A stretch of DNA of 64,000 nucleotides from the NCBI GenBank assembly GCA_003550325.1, contig QKWP01000113.1, forward strand, positions 1 to 64,000, written 5' to 3'. The DNA is from Gigaspora rosea (lineage: Eukaryota; Glomeromycota; Glomeromycetes; Diversisporales; Gigasporaceae). The translations under genes and the position numbers were made by a program. Below the pieces are notes generated by a model. It saw only the letters and a program-made list of their open reading frames with translations, did not search any database and was not told the DNA's origin. Shown here piece by piece: positions 9,016 to 21,334 of this stretch (its first letter is position 1; every line of letters starts with the position of its first letter).

Positions 9016-10734
9016 GAATATAAATCAGATTTTTTATAGTTGCATGCATCTTACTGATGACTGTCAAAAATAGTTCAGCCGTTTGTGGTAAAAAACTATA
9101 CGAGGAAGAATTACTGATAATATTAGTCTATTCAGAGGTCTTCATTTTTTATACAAGCAACAGTAGATGTTCGAGCATCAATATTCGCAACCAATATCAA
9201 CAAAAAAAAATAAAATAAAATAAAATAAATGAAAAAAACTCATTTAAACCTATACATTATTTTATTTTATTTTTCACGACCAGTATATAGTTCTAAATCT
9301 GTAATGTATAAAAGTTTAAGTACATGAATCCAGAGAGGTTTCATTATTCTTTGCATCTTTCTTGTATTTTGTTTTCCATTCAACTGTCAGTTTTGGAAAT
9401 CCAAAATTTTTCTTACAGTTATTTTTTTTCTCACCTTGTGCATCAAATAGTAAGACGAATGTTTGTTGATCATTATCAAAGAATTTACGCTCCAATTCTG
9501 ATTATTAAATATACTAGCTAATTGCATGTAAGCGTCTGGTCCATGAAAAAAGCACCTGTAGCTATTATTTTTTCGATTAAAATAATGAATATAATCTTTA
9601 AAAATCTCGAAAAATAACTTTCTAGACAGGAAAATAAAAGTGTTTGTTTTCCTGATTGTGAAAAATGCACTTTAAGTTTACTGCCTATAATATAAATCAG
9701 ATTTTTCTTAAATTGATTAACTGCTTCTACTGGTAGTACACATAATTCATCGCGACGAATATTATACTTTCATACAATATTTGGTGATAGCTAAGACCTC
9801 TTTTTGTCTTATATTTTATTCTACAAGTTTCATACTCAAACTCTTGTTCTAAAGCATTATTTGTAATTAAAACTATTGGCTCAATGGAAATATTTGAATA
9901 AAAATGCAGATCATTAATTGTCATATTAAATCTATTAAAAAATTTAATTTAATTTATAATATAAATTATAAGTTATATGATTTTATAAAGCTTATTCTTA
10001 CTTACCGGAATCCCAAAAAAAACAAATTGGTTTTGAGAACAGGAAATTGGTTTAACAAGTTCGAATATATAAAATTTTGTTTTGTAAGTAATTTGAAATA
10101 AAAAAAAAGATCAGCTGATAACCAATTTTGGGGTGTAAAATAATTAGTTAATATATAATTTAGGGTTCTAAAAAAGGCCCAACTCCAAAAATAAGAGCAT
10201 ATGAATTTTATATAATGAACTTTTTTAGCAGCCAGAACTAACAGTTGGTTATAGAAAGAGTTGACTGTACTACTATTCACAAGGTTTTCTTTTAGAAATA
10301 TGTTCTTTTATATCAAACTTTTCATTTATTAATTTTTTATTTAATAATTTATTGTTATTTATTACAATAAATAAATAGGTGTAATTGATAAAAAAAAAAA
10401 AAAAAGAAAGAAAAAAAATTAAAAAATAAATTGAAAAAAAGCACTAATAAAGCAATAAAATCTTAAAACAGCTTCATTTTATTTATTAAAATCACTCTAA
10501 GAGACAATTTACTAAAATACTTTATTTATACTTAATATCCAGAAATTTTTTATAAATATATGCTAATAAAAATCTGCTTTTTTATTGCCTAAGTTAATAT
10601 AATATGATTTAAATATATATTTTAAAATGATAATTAGCAGTTAGAAAAAAAACTAAAAAAGCTAGAGTGGGATAAACTCGATATAGTTTATCAACTCATT
10701 AGCATAAGCTTTATTAGTTAATTATCAAAATCAT
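9016..10734. other. AT-rich region without a supported gene
   Basis: The minus strand may hold decayed upstream exons of the TLDc gene (short frames at 9727-9924 and around 9030-9200), but I recognise no domain in them. There is an (AAAAT)n run at 9206-9232 and an A-rich tract at 10388-10440. No TIRs were found. Confidence 0.35.
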
Positions 10735-11130
10735 ATCTAATATAAAAGTTTAATATTTAAAATTTAAATATAGATGTTGGTTTTTATTTATGTCTATAAT
10801 TTATCGTGAATTTCAAATAGATTACCATCAGTCTTAATAGCTCAGTAAAGATCAATAAGATGTCTTTATAAACCAAGCTATAGAACTATTTCTTAAAAAA
10901 ATTTTTTTAAACTGTTATTATAAAAAGGAATTGATCAGTTTTTTTTATAGTTAAATGAAAAATATAGTTCTATAACTTTGTTTGTAAAGACATAATAATT
11001 GGTCTGTACACTAAACTGAGCCATTAAGGCTATGCATCTAATTGAAATCCGCAAAGGATTATGGTACAAAAATAACAATTGAGATCAATATAAAGATTTA
11101 AATAATAAACTTTTATATTTATATAGAATA
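10735..11130. mobile_element. Foldback element of about 400 bp
   Basis: The arms 10735-10880 and 10955-11130 are inverted copies. Matching parts include TATAAAAGTTTAATATTTAA with TAAATAATAAACTTTTATAT, and CTTAATAGCTCAGTAAAG with CTGAGCCATTAAG. It has no coding capacity. Confidence 0.65.
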
Positions 11131-11148
11131 TTGACTACTCTAATGTTA

Positions 11149-11664
11149 ATTGATAGTCCGCCAGTTAATCAGAGATCAATCATAGTGTAACATGATGCAA
11201 ATCACATATGAAAATCACTATAGTGTGAATGTGGCGTGCATACATATAAAAGCTTTTTTTACTAAGTTAATAACACATGTCCACTAATTGAAAGTTGTAG
11301 AGCTCATCGAGGCGCATCTAACGGTGGTTAGATCATCCAAATCAGCCCAGTGGATGGCGAGATATCGTTGAAAAATGATTGGACGACTATGTAAACAATG
11401 TTTGTTTACATAGAGATTTTATATAGTCGTCCACTAGTTTTTCAATGATATCTCGCCATTCCTGGGCCGATTTGGATGATCTAACCACTATTAGATATGC
11501 CTCGACGAGCTCTACAACTTTCAATTAGTGAACATGTGTCGTTAACTTAGTAAGAAAAAAAACCTTTATATGTATGCACGCCACATTCACACAATAGTGA
11601 TCTTCATATGTGATTTGCATTATGTTACACTATAATCGATCTCCAATTAACTGGCGGACTATCA
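11149..11664. mobile_element. About 515-bp near-perfect palindromic element
   Basis: It starts TTAATTGATAGTCCGCCAGT and ends with the inverse. The arms stay alignable to the centre near 11400 (TGTAAACAATGTTTGTTTACA). The three bases ATG lie on both sides and may be the target duplication. The arm block (GATATC...CCCAGTGGATGGCGAG / GCTCTACAACTTTCAATTAG) recurs in the elements at 7960 and 40798. Confidence 0.8.
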
Positions 11665-12836
11665 ATTAAATGATTATTGCAGTTGCGAACCAACAATAAT
11701 AGTAGTAAGTGGCTCATTAAGAACCAAGCTATGCATAAATTGATATTTGTACTGGTAACATGCATGTGCATAAGCAGAAAAAAACCGATTTACGTATATG
11801 CAAATTAGGAAAATCGACCCACATATAGGTGGAAGCCCCATGTGCAAATTAAAAAAAATCAACCCACTTATACAATAGAAAGCCCATATGCAATTAGTCA
11901 CATTATGCTCTGTATAAAAAACCAGTTTATAGAAATTTGCCTGCCAATAAATACATAAATAAAGTAATCATATGACATTTTAAAAAAGAAATATCCAATC
12001 AAAAGCACGGATTTGTACAGAAACAACTCATACTATGCACTCCATTCCTAGTAATAGTGTATAGAAAAAATGAAAGATTTCTTGAAGATGATCAATGCAA
12101 GAAATGAGGGTAGTGCTAAATTTGCAAGTTGACAAATAACAGAATGATCTACAGGTTGATGAGTTGAACAGAAAAATGAAAATTGTATATGTAATATGTA
12201 TAATTATAATTATGTTATAGATATAAATAAATGCAAAAATGAATGTGGCAGTGCTAAATTTGCTAATGATGAGTAACAAAATTGATCTACAGATTGAATG
12301 ATGAAATGAAAAATTGTAGTATTAGATAAGTATTATTGATTGATTAAAAACTTTTAATATGATTTCACCTGGGGTATTATTTAATTTCTGATCTAAATAT
12401 CTAACGTTAATATTCATATAGCTAAAAGTTTTAATGAAAATGTTGTGATTATTAATATCAGGCGCATCATGTTAGGGTCACAATATGCGGATACAATTTC
12501 AAGAAGAGATGAAGTTTTATAAGGTTGCATGATCTTATTATTATATTTTTTAACTGGTAAATATAATATAATCAATCAATGATTGACTTAATGGTTGTTC
12601 GATTATATCCACTCAAGCTTATAAATTACATGCTTGAATGATTATACTCAATCAAGTATGTATTCTTGATTTTTGATTGATTAAAAAATTTTTTTGGGTC
12701 AATCATTGATCAATAATTTTTTTGCCAAGTCAATTCACCAGTTCCACTTCATTTTGAATTTATGTTTTTTGAGTTATTTCTCGATTTTCACTGATCGTCA
12801 GGTCAATTCATAATGCAGGTATAATTACATATTATA
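11665..12836. other. AT-rich region with local direct repeats
   Basis: It contains a roughly 75-bp imperfect direct repeat (about 12105-12190 and 12240-12318: GTGCTAAATTTGC...GATCTACAG), repeated CCCACxTATA/CATATGCAAATTA words at 11780-11900, and several short inverted pairs around ATCAATCATTGAT (12560-12710). No gene is supported. Confidence 0.4.
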
Positions 12837-13056
12837 TTGCTAAAAAAAATGACCCTCCGAGACTATATGGATTTTATGAATAAAATTCAAAGTTATCAAC
12901 TATCTAATAGTTAATTTAAACGATTGTTTTTATTTCATAAAGCTCACTAATCTCTACAATGTGAAAAAAACTTTATTTGAATTGGATCACTAGCTGGCAA
13001 ATTTGAATTTTGTTTATAAAATCTACATGATCTCTGGAAGGTCATTTTCCTAGCAA
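12837..13056. mobile_element. 220-bp MITE
   Basis: The roughly 50-bp ends TTGCTAAAAAAAATGACC...GGATTTTATGAATAAAATT and the inverse AATTTTGTTTATAAAATC...GGTCATTTTCCTAGCAA form clear TIRs. I could not see a target duplication. Confidence 0.7.
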
Positions 13057-13281
13057 AGATCCCATATAATTTATTAATAATAACGACAATAAAAATTGCG
13101 CATTTTATCAATGATGATAATTGTTAATAATCACATTGAAATTTGCATTGATTTTCTTTATTGATATTTATAGATAATTCTTTATTGTTCATGCTTCTTT
13201 TTTTATTTATTTGTTTATTTATTATACAGTATTCAAATCGATCTTTATCGCTTTGTATTACATATTTTCTTCTTCAGCACT

Positions 13282-13662
13282 TTGTTGATTCACAAAGATA
13301 TGGCTTCAAGACTCATGAAAAATTCGTTAAAAAATTCTGATCTTCAGTGTAATTCGAAATTCAAGCTAATACCTTTAAGGTTCTTTGTATTAACGTAACA
13401 GAAGAGCTGCCTAAACAAGATACAAATAACTTGGGAATGCAAGTTTTTTTATATCGAAAATTTTATGAAATAATCTGCGCTACCCACCATGCTGAACATG
13501 GAGGTCATGAAAAAACGTGGAAAAGGTAAATATATGGTTTTTTAAAAAAAAACAATTGTGTAATTATCTTATTAGATTTGGGTTCGACAAAACGCCTGAC
13601 CAGATTCCTGTCATTACCGAAAAAATGCGGATGTTTCTACGTGGTGAATGCAAAAATTATTA
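13282..13662 (+). pseudogene. Fragment with integrase-type zinc-binding motif, copy 1
   Basis: Coding-like sequence reads through NLGMQVFLYRKFYEIICATH and then HAEHGGHEKTWKR. An intron-like segment GTAAAT...TTATTAG (about 13527-13575) follows, and then FGFDKTPDQIPVITEKMRMF. The H...H..GG..KTW pattern is typical of the H2C2 zinc-binding part of retroelement-type integrases, but the family call is inference. A related piece with the same intron position lies on the opposite strand at 43290-43575. Internal stops and lack of flanking domains make it a fragment. Confidence 0.45.
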
Positions 13663-14029
13663 AATATTCAAATGTATTCTGAAAATTTCGCTAGCATTTA
13701 ATATTTAGGTGGGCACATATTAATCGCTTTTTATTATTTATATATTTTTATTTTTTTGTAATTGTTTAATTTTTTTTTACTTTATTGTTATTATTATTAT
13801 TATTATTGTTGTTGTTGTTGTTATTATTATTATTACTATTATTTCTAAATTATTTTCGCTTGCTTTTTTTTAATAATTGTTAAATGGATACCGATTCTAA
13901 AATGACAATTCAGGACCGACATAAATTCAGAAGTGACGCGGAAAAGAATACATAAACTTCTTTTTGTCATTATTAACGGATCGCCTTAAGATTCATTTAA
14001 TTAGATACATTAATTCGATTTTATTGAAT
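13663..14029. repeat. AT-rich spacer with (TTA/TTG)n microsatellite
   Basis: At 13787-13850 trinucleotides TTA, then TTG, then TTA again make a compound microsatellite. The surrounding bases are T-rich with no gene. Confidence 0.7.
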
Positions 14030-14330
14030 TTTTTATTTAATATTTATTTAATAATATCAGGTTCACTCGGTTTCGATCAACTCACCAATATTTACTTCAC
14101 AGAAAACTTAATTCGCAGAGAATTAATTTCAGGCAAGGTTATATTGCAATCGATTAATTCACGAACAAGTCCGTTTCATAAAAACTTATTACACCAAAAG
14201 CTAATTTCACAGGCAAATTAATTCTAGTCATTGTCGTTAGAGTTAAGTTAAGGGTTTAAAGTTGGTGCAATTCATAAAAAAATTGTCGGTACAATATATT
14301 GAATTAATCGTTTGTAAAATAGCCCAGTAA
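14030..14330. mobile_element. Possible degenerate relative of the CACCGACAA-type MITEs
   Basis: It has a centre GTCATTGTCGTTAGAGTTAAG like the MITE at 39460 (GTCATTGTCGTTAGGGTCAGG), with weakly inverted flanks containing TTCACAG / TGTCGGTAC words. The ends are not clear. The open frame at 13964-14221 is probably a by-product. Confidence 0.35.
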
Positions 14331-14520
14331 AATAATTATCTACGAACTGTTTTCAACAAGCGTTTGTCGGCGAAATAATACGGATGTAGATTCATTTATT
14401 TATTATGATCGATTGTTTTATTTTTATTTCAAAAGAATCAACAATATAATTTAGTCCACAATAATAATGAGATTTTAACCCCTCGAAAATTAATTTAATA
14501 CAATATTAACTATTTAATGG

Positions 14521-14720
14521 ATGCGTAGCAACCAATAACGGTTTTATTTGGCAGGCGAATGATCCGAAGGATCACAGGGTGATCGCTTTAACATGGCAGT
14601 TAAAAAAACCGGCTTTGAATTTAATGTGCTAACCTTGACCACGAAGGGGCTCAGGTTGCGAGTGCATTAAATTTAAAGCCAGATGCGCTGTTATTGGATG
14701 CGAAAAATCCAGTAACGGAT
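14521..14720. repeat. Stem-loop repeat
   Basis: GGCTTTGAATTTAATGTGC (from 14612) pairs with GTGCATTAAATTTAAAGCC (to 14681). Outside it, TGGATGCG...CAATAACGG and TTGGATGCG...CAGTAACGG form a direct repeat. It is possibly a small hairpin element; not a tRNA. Confidence 0.5.
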
Positions 14721-15094
14721 TTATTTTTCTTTTCCTTTATAACAAATAAATCACTTAGCTCAATTGAGTCTATTTGGCATCTAAATAGTACTTATACATC
14801 TATACATTTATACATTTATTTTCATATGAACTAGTCTTGAATGAACATAATTTCATACTAAATTAATACCTAATTATCGTCTTTATAGTCTAACACCGCC
14901 GATATTGTACAATCCAATATTTCGGATCGACAAAAATTTTCATGTTATATGGTGTTCATGAATTTCTTTTTAAGGTCATCCTAATTTGAGTAAAATAATT
15001 ACGTATCGGATTTAATGACCATATTCTTCTCAAAAGATTAGCCATAATCAATTTCTTTAACTCGAGAACCTTATTCGATCAGCATTCTCAAAAA

Positions 15095-15103
15095 TATATA
15101 AAA
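15095..15103 (+). promoter_or_regulatory. TATA-like box of the aspartic protease
   Basis: TATATAAAA lies 78 bp before the start codon. The duplicated copy C has CTATAAAAA at the same place, so the element is conserved between copies. Confidence 0.5.
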
Positions 15104-15180
15104 TGAAGCTAGAATGCAATTTCCTTGTGAATAAAATCACTCACATAGCATATATTTCTCAATAATACTCTTAATTCATA

Positions 15181-16378
15181 ATGCGCGCTTTGCATATATT
15201 TACATTCGCAATAGCAATTTTTTTATCTGTTGATGCATTACCCTATGACAAACCTAAAGTGCATACAATTCCGCTAAAGCCGAAATCAATCACTCGTCGC
15301 AGGCTTTCCAGACGAGCAATTGGATCCATGCCAGTAAGCGAAGAACAACCAGATGTTGCTTATTATGGTCAAATTACCTTTGGCACGGGCACTCCACAAA
15401 ATTTTGATATACAATTTGATACAGGATCAGGCGATTTATTTGTTTTTGATAAAAATTGTGATTCACCTGCATGCGATGATAAACCTAAATATGATTCAGA
15501 TGCTGATCAATCTTTCAGTCCAATCGATGGAAAAGATTTCGTAGTAGAATACGCTGATGGCACAGAAATAAAAGGGAATTCAGGCAAGACCACTATAGTA
15601 ATAGCGGGTATTTCGGTAGAAGCACAAGAGTTTGGATTGGCTGATGAAGTTTCTGATGATTTTAAACACCAATATGAGGGTATAATGGGGATGGGATTTA
15701 GCGAATTAAGTGACAACGAACAAACCACACCAATCACGAACCTTATAAATAATAATCAGCTTGATAATCCACAATTCTCTTTTTTGCTTGGGAGAGAAGC
15801 AGATCAATCACCAAGCGAATTAACAATCGGTGGGAGTAATCCAGATAGATACCATGCTGATACACTTACCTTTACACATCTAGTAGATGATAATGTCGGT
15901 GCATGGGAGATCCCTATTGATAATTGCGTTGTCGAAGGCGAAGAATTAAATCTCGAAGGTCGCACTGGAATTATTGATACTGGGTCCACACGAATAATTT
16001 TGCCGCCTGATGATGCTGATGAATTTTATAGTAAAATTCCCACTGCTATAGACAATGAAGATGGGACCTACGCACTACCTTGTGAAGATGATTATGAAGT
16101 TAGTCTGGTATTCAGCGGTAAGACTTGGAATATAGATCCTAGAGATTTTAAAGTTGAAATAGATGAAGATGATTGTATTGGAGCAGTTGTTTACGCCGAT
16201 ACTGGTAATTATACTATTTGTTTAATGTATTTTTAATCAAAATGTTTAAAATGTATTTTTTTTTCAAAATCCTTCAGGATCGGATACAGAATGGCATATT
16301 GGCAGTGCATTCTTAAGGAACGTATACACCGTTTTTGATCAAGGCAATCGTCAAGTTGGATTTGCCCAATTAGCTTAA
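15181..16378 (+). CDS. Secreted pepsin-like aspartic protease (A1 family), one intron
   Basis: CDS is join(15181..16204, 16278..16378), 374 aa. The intron 16205-16277 (GTAATT...CTTCAG) is inferred because the frame otherwise ends at 16234, losing the conserved C-terminal HIGSAFLRN...QVGFAQLA block that follows the acceptor. Residues 1-19 form a signal peptide (cleavage probably after SVDA). A basic propeptide to about residue 46 ends RRRLSRRA, a likely maturation site. The two catalytic motifs are DTGSG (80-84) and DTGST (266-270); the flap tyrosine is probably Y124 in EYADG. Cysteines at 93/98 and later ones fit the disulfides of the family. Pepsin-type proteases of this form cleave proteins in acidic secretions or the vacuole; here secretion is likely. 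The next gene downstream is a dead F-box gene, so the linkage looks like a duplication block, not a functional pair. The frame is intact, unlike the second copy at 53158. Confidence 0.9.
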
Positions 16379-16785
16379 AATAATTAATATAAACCATTAT
16401 CGTAGATTGAAATTGGTTTAACATTCGTTAATATATGAAAATAAATTGAAAATTTGTAATGTAAATTTAACTATAGTTTTTGAAACTAACGGTTAATTAT
16501 ATATATAAATAATATAATTTTTAGGGTGTTATTTGTCCTGATAAACTTGAAAATGATTTTTTTTATGAATAAAATCCTATTTATTATAGAAAAAATTAAT
16601 TGTACAATTTCACATATTTGTTTTGAAATATTATATTATTAGTTACGGTCGTGCAACTACACCCAAAATGGCGCATTCAAGAATTTTTATTATTCCAGAA
16701 TTACTAGAATAGATTTTATTTTATTTTTCTAAGCACGCTTTATCCCACTTTATTTGTTAACAGAATTTGGTATAACATTGTAGGA

Positions 16786-19058
16786 TAGTGTTCAGATCTA
16801 GATAATATGTTTATCTAAAGATAATTATCTGTTGAAAGAAATCATTATCTGTTATTTACATCTGTTAACTATCTAGATTATCTGTTAAGTACTTGTTATT
16901 GGTCATGTTGTGGATGATAACTGATTATTCACTAGGATACTGTTTTTATGACGTGGCCGAAGGACACGTCATAATGCGGAAGAAATCAGCAATTATCAGC
17001 CACAATTTGACCAATAATACGCTTATCCGACATGTCTGGCGTAAACAACGAACGATTTTTGTGTAACTTATTCGGCCTCCTTCTAATACAAATACACAAA
17101 TTTTCATTCACCTCTTAAGAGGTGATGAAAATTTGTGTATTGTGTATTAGGAGGTGGCCGAATAACTTACACAAAAATCGTTCGGTGTTTACATAAGACA
17201 TGTCGGATAATTATTAGATATATATTTCGTACTAGGTAAACCTATAATATAAATTTTGTGTATCGCAGAATTGTGTCATAATTAGCTATTAAATCAATAC
17301 TTGCGAAATTGTAGATGTGCTAGTTTTAATTTCACGCAAGATAATCCATATGGAGCAACCCAGTATTGCTCCAGATCATTCCATTTATGGAGCAACCTGG
17401 GTTTTAAGTAATAACTTTGCTCTGGATTATTATATATTTATGAGATCTCAACACACTCCACTCTATCTTTAAACTGGAGTATAACCTGGGTTGTTCCGGA
17501 ATTTTGCTCCAATAGCAACATAATATACTCGTGATAAATGCCAATACAAATTTATATATTCCATATTTAGTATAAAAGCTTTATACCAGGGGATGATATT
17601 GAAGATTTCATGTAGTGTATAGTTATACTGCAATTTAAATGGCGTTCGTACGCAAAAACTTGCATCTTATTAGATAAATACATATGGCGAAGCAAGGATG
17701 TGAATACATATAGAAACTTTGCATGTTACATCTTCATATCCAATGTAACACTTGCTCCGGTATTTTGTGTCGCATGAAATTGTTAGTCTAACTTTTAAAA
17801 TGCGATACCTGATTCTGTAATTTATTTTCTCATAGTCGTCATTTAATTGCTGATAGTGATTGTTATTACACCAAGTATTACACCAATGTATATACGTATT
17901 CTGAAGATCCGATTTTTATTTCTGTATTATTGATTTTTGATCCACTTGACATTACCTATAACAAGATAGAACACCGAAATCGGAAATGTTGATTTTTCAA
18001 GTTCGCATTTACTCTACTAAATTTAACAGCATCAATCATATAATATTAAATATTCACGAACACATACCTTTAAAAGGTTAAATTCATACACACGCTCATG
18101 CTTTCCAAGCAAGCAATTAAACATTTACAGTTCGTACATTGTACGTATAAATATTTTCACAGCCTGTAATTTGAAAATAGCGACGATTAAAAAAAGTATA
18201 CAACATTTTCTCATCACATGAACGAAATAATTGATAAAAATGTACAGGACACTTGTGACTGAAGATAATTTTATAATAATAAAAAAATTATAATTATTAT
18301 ATAAATAAATAAATATATATAGGAGATTCAAAATGGAGTCAATTTGGAAAGAAAGTGTTCAATGATTATCGAAAATCACCTGGCATGAACCATATGAATG
18401 GAATGGTTATAATATCATTGCCAAAATGGAATAGTAATTGAAATGGATGGACATACATTTATTGATGAATTAAAAATGCATATATCAGATAATTACGATT
18501 AATAAATGAATGTTTTAACATTTGATCAATTTCACCATTTCATCGTTTCACCATATACATTAATACAGATTATCTATAGATAATGTTACGGGGAGAAATG
18601 GATAATATTTTATTCATACGATGCAAAAGATGATAATTTGAAGGCTGTTCGCCAGAGGTGTGACTTGGTGATTTAACATGATTTAGTATAAAAGTGACTT
18701 ATGCATTAGTTTAGTCTGAGTTGATTATATATTTTATTGGATTTAAATATGGATAATCTGAAGATTTTCTTAAGGAGAGCGAACTAACTTTCCTTTTATA
18801 CTTTCTGAATATTAGAGAAACTGCGAAGCATTAATAAACTAAAATCATACCTCATCCGACTTTAACATCCCATGTGTATCAGGCAAAATCATCGTACATC
18901 ATGTCACATGAAATGTGGCGTAGTATAAGTTTATGATTTTTGCCCGTGACAATAATTATCTGTAATTATCCGGATAAATTATCTGTTGAACAAAGTTATT
19001 ATCCGTTATCTATATATTCCAGTAATCTGGATAAAAAATCTAGCAGATCCGAACACTA
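16786..19058. mobile_element. 2,273-bp hAT-type element with 8-bp TSD, no transposase seen
   Basis: The ends TAGTGTTCAGATCT and (inverted) TAGTGTTCGGATCT are TIRs. TTGTAGGA flanks it at 16778-16785 and 19059-19066. Copy C has a single TTGTAGGA at the matching place (about 54833-54841), an unoccupied relative. Subterminal TTATCTGTT/TTATCTG words repeat at both ends. The interior carries no recognisable transposase. Short frames around 18333-18500 (MESIWKESVQ, then WHEPYEWNGYNIIAKME) are unidentified. It hosts a 200-bp palindrome (17013-17216) and other small repeats. By TSD length and TIR it belongs with hAT elements. Confidence 0.85.
17013..17216. repeat. 200-bp palindrome nested in the hAT-like element
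   Basis: ATAATACGCTTATCCGACAT at the left pairs with ATGTCGGATAATTATTAGAT at the right. The arms meet at CACCTCTTAAGAGGTG (near 17117). A separate small palindrome TGACGTGGCC...GGACACGTCA sits at 16949-16971. Each is probably a small hairpin MITE. Confidence 0.8.
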
Positions 19059-19110
19059 TTGTAGGATGGAAACATATTGAATTATACTATTTTTTACGTA
19101 TTTGCAAATA

Positions 19111-19698
19111 CTTGGGATATGCACGTGTTTCTACGGGAAAGCACGGTTATCTGTGGAACTGCCAGAGAAACGGGTTTGCACGTGTGAGTTCCGTGTTGGC
19201 ATGACTAAAATAGTCCGAATTGGACCGTCTGCCCGGACATTTTGGACCATAAATGGACCGGGTTTTGCTGCACTTTACTAAGCCAAAATTCACGGGTTTC
19301 GGGTCGAGGCACATGTAAGTTCACGTGCATATATTTCTTACGAGTTCTAAGCAAGAGTGAATTCGATTTAGTTAGAGTACGATATAATTGCGAAGCGGTG
19401 GTAACAAACATGCCTATAGTAAAATTTTGCAAGGAATTTTTTTTGTTAGGAATTAAAGAGCATTTCCATAGACGAGATTTAGATTTTTTAAAAAAAGTCG
19501 AATTTTTACGTTACACCTGATCCTGCGATTTTATTGGCCATACGAGATACACGTGCCATTTAATACGTGTAATTCCAACTAAAGAGCCTATACTTGTCAT
19601 CCCGAATACGTGCCAAAGTACACGTGCCATTACAGACATCTCCGTAACACCGCCCGGACCACTTTTTTCATAGGGATGGGGTAAATGTAAGAAATAAC
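19111..19698. mobile_element. Insertion of about 590 bp in F-box copy A, type unknown
   Basis: It is defined by comparison: copy C runs GCAAAGACTTG|AATAACATC, whereas copy A has this segment between the same words. It is GC-richer than its surroundings and repeats CACGTG-type words (GCACGTGT, ACACGTGCC), but I see no clean TIR or duplication. A retro-derived fragment or an eroded MITE are both possible. Confidence 0.55.
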
Positions 19699-20644
19699 AT
19701 CTTCCCATTCGACAAATTAACAGATGTAGGCATAGATGGAATTATGTGCTCATGCCCAAAAATAGTATATCTAAGATTTCGGTGCTATATGTCAGTGATG
19801 CCGCATTTATTAATATATATTCAAATCTATTAAGGCCAGAGCTCTTTGAATATGGCCATATTAGCGTTAGAGCTATTAAAAAATCGAGGAATCTTGCCAT
19901 AGATTAGAGCATCTCAACCTTGGAGTATGCAGCCTAATCAGTGAAGATACTATATGTATTATTGCACGTTCATGTCGAAAACTTAGTTATCTAGATTTAA
20001 TGCAATTTAGTATTACCGATACTGTTGTCAAACAAATAGCGAATTCATGTCATAAATTAGAAATTTTTGATCTATATAGTGTTACCAATTCTCTGGTGTT
20101 CGTCAATTGCGCGCTCATGTCCTAAACCAGACACCTATAGGCAATTCAGCAATCAGAGAAATTGCTCGTTCATGCCATAATTTAAAATCAGGTGATGGTC
20201 TATAAATTTCCTGAGATAATAAGTTTGCAGAAAATCTGTCTTCTTCAAATATATTGTTGTTATTAAAGCTTTCCTTGGAGAATCTATTTTTTCGAAAATT
20301 TTCCACTTTATTATTATAAAAACCAATTATTTTTGAAAAAATTTCCTTCATCGAAAAACCTGAACTAATTTCATTTGAAGATATTCACATCATTTTATTA
20401 ATGAATAATATTTGAAAACCGATTTTATTTAGTTATTTATTATAAAAAAAAAAAAAAAAATCGTTGCGATCACTGCATTTGCTATTTAATGACCCACATT
20501 AAACTTCGAGCTTTTAAATATCAAAATAACATTATAAACTCAAACCATTAAATTTCATCAAAATATTATAAGTTTTAAAACCCGAAATCTAGTTATCTTT
20601 AATGTCATGTTTGCATAAATTTTATATACATTTGCATACTATAC

Positions 20645-21334
20645 CAGGAATGGTAAATGACCTGGCCATTTGCCAATTTTTCAAATGACCTCAAATGACC
20701 TCAAAATGACCGCTCATTTGAGGTCATTCGAATTTTGGGTCATTTGGAAATGACTCGTGACCAAATGACTATGGTCAATTCCAAATGACCGGGGTCATTT
20801 GGTCATTAGGTCATTCTGCATAAAGTTGACATCCTACCGATCACGAAAAACTTGTATAATGCATGTTTTAAATAATACATATGTTCGCATCATTTCGATT
20901 ATTAATTAACATGCCATTTGTAAATTCTAAAATGATTTATATCATTTTGCAATCGGTAAATTATTATTCACGAACTTTTTTTTTATTTTTTAAAAAATAG
21001 TAAATACATTATTTTTTTGTCTAGTGTTTTTTTTTAATCACTTCATACCTGATCTTATGATTCGATTAGAATGTCGTTTTACAACCAGTCTGGAAATGAC
21101 TTAGTCATTTAGCCAAAATACAAATGGTAATCATTCATCTTTTTATTATATAGCATCTAGCAACGTTTTGTTTTACGAAGAACAATAATTAATTTTGATT
21201 GGCTAAAAGTATTAGATAATCGATTAACCAGAGTTAAATGACCTTCTTAAGTCATTTGGGCCGTGAAATGACCAATGACAGGTCATTTGTCATTTGAGTC
21301 ATTTGAGTCATTTAAAGTCATTTACCATCCCTGT
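20645..21334. mobile_element. 690-bp hAT-type MITE (CAGGRATGGTAAATGACC family)
   Basis: It begins CAGGAATGGTAAATGACC and ends with the inverse GTCATTTACCATCCCTG(T). TACTATAC flanks it (20637-20644, 21335-21342). Copy C lacks it at this site (CATGCTATACACAATATATT). Both ends carry dense TCATTTG/CAAATGA words. The same family occurs at 54949-55604 with a perfect 8-bp TSD and, truncated, at 48534. Confidence 0.85.

Larger units (their letters stand above)
16668..20398 (+). pseudogene. F-box/LRR protein gene, copy A, split by two insertions
   Basis: The N-terminal piece (16668-16777) reads HSRIFIIPELLE*ILF, a fungal F-box start. After the 2.27-kb hAT-like element it resumes at 19067 (WKHIELYY). 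A second insertion of about 590 bp interrupts it at 19111. From about 19699 it continues with NIFPFDKLTDVG and leucine-rich repeats (HLNLGVCSLISEDTICIIAR, LSYLDLMQFSITD, IANSCHKLE) to about 20398. F-box/LRR proteins choose substrates for SCF ubiquitin ligases. Beyond the insertions there are stops and frame changes, so it is dead. The two related copies (47680, 54713) show the uninterrupted order. Confidence 0.8.

Noticed and set aside
14560..14700. tRNA gene
   Set aside because: There is a long stem but no cloverleaf, A box or B box; it is a simple hairpin repeat.
18333..18500. Small protein gene inside the hAT-like element (MESIWKESVQ...)
   Set aside because: Stops interrupt every frame within about 30 codons and no homologue is recognised.
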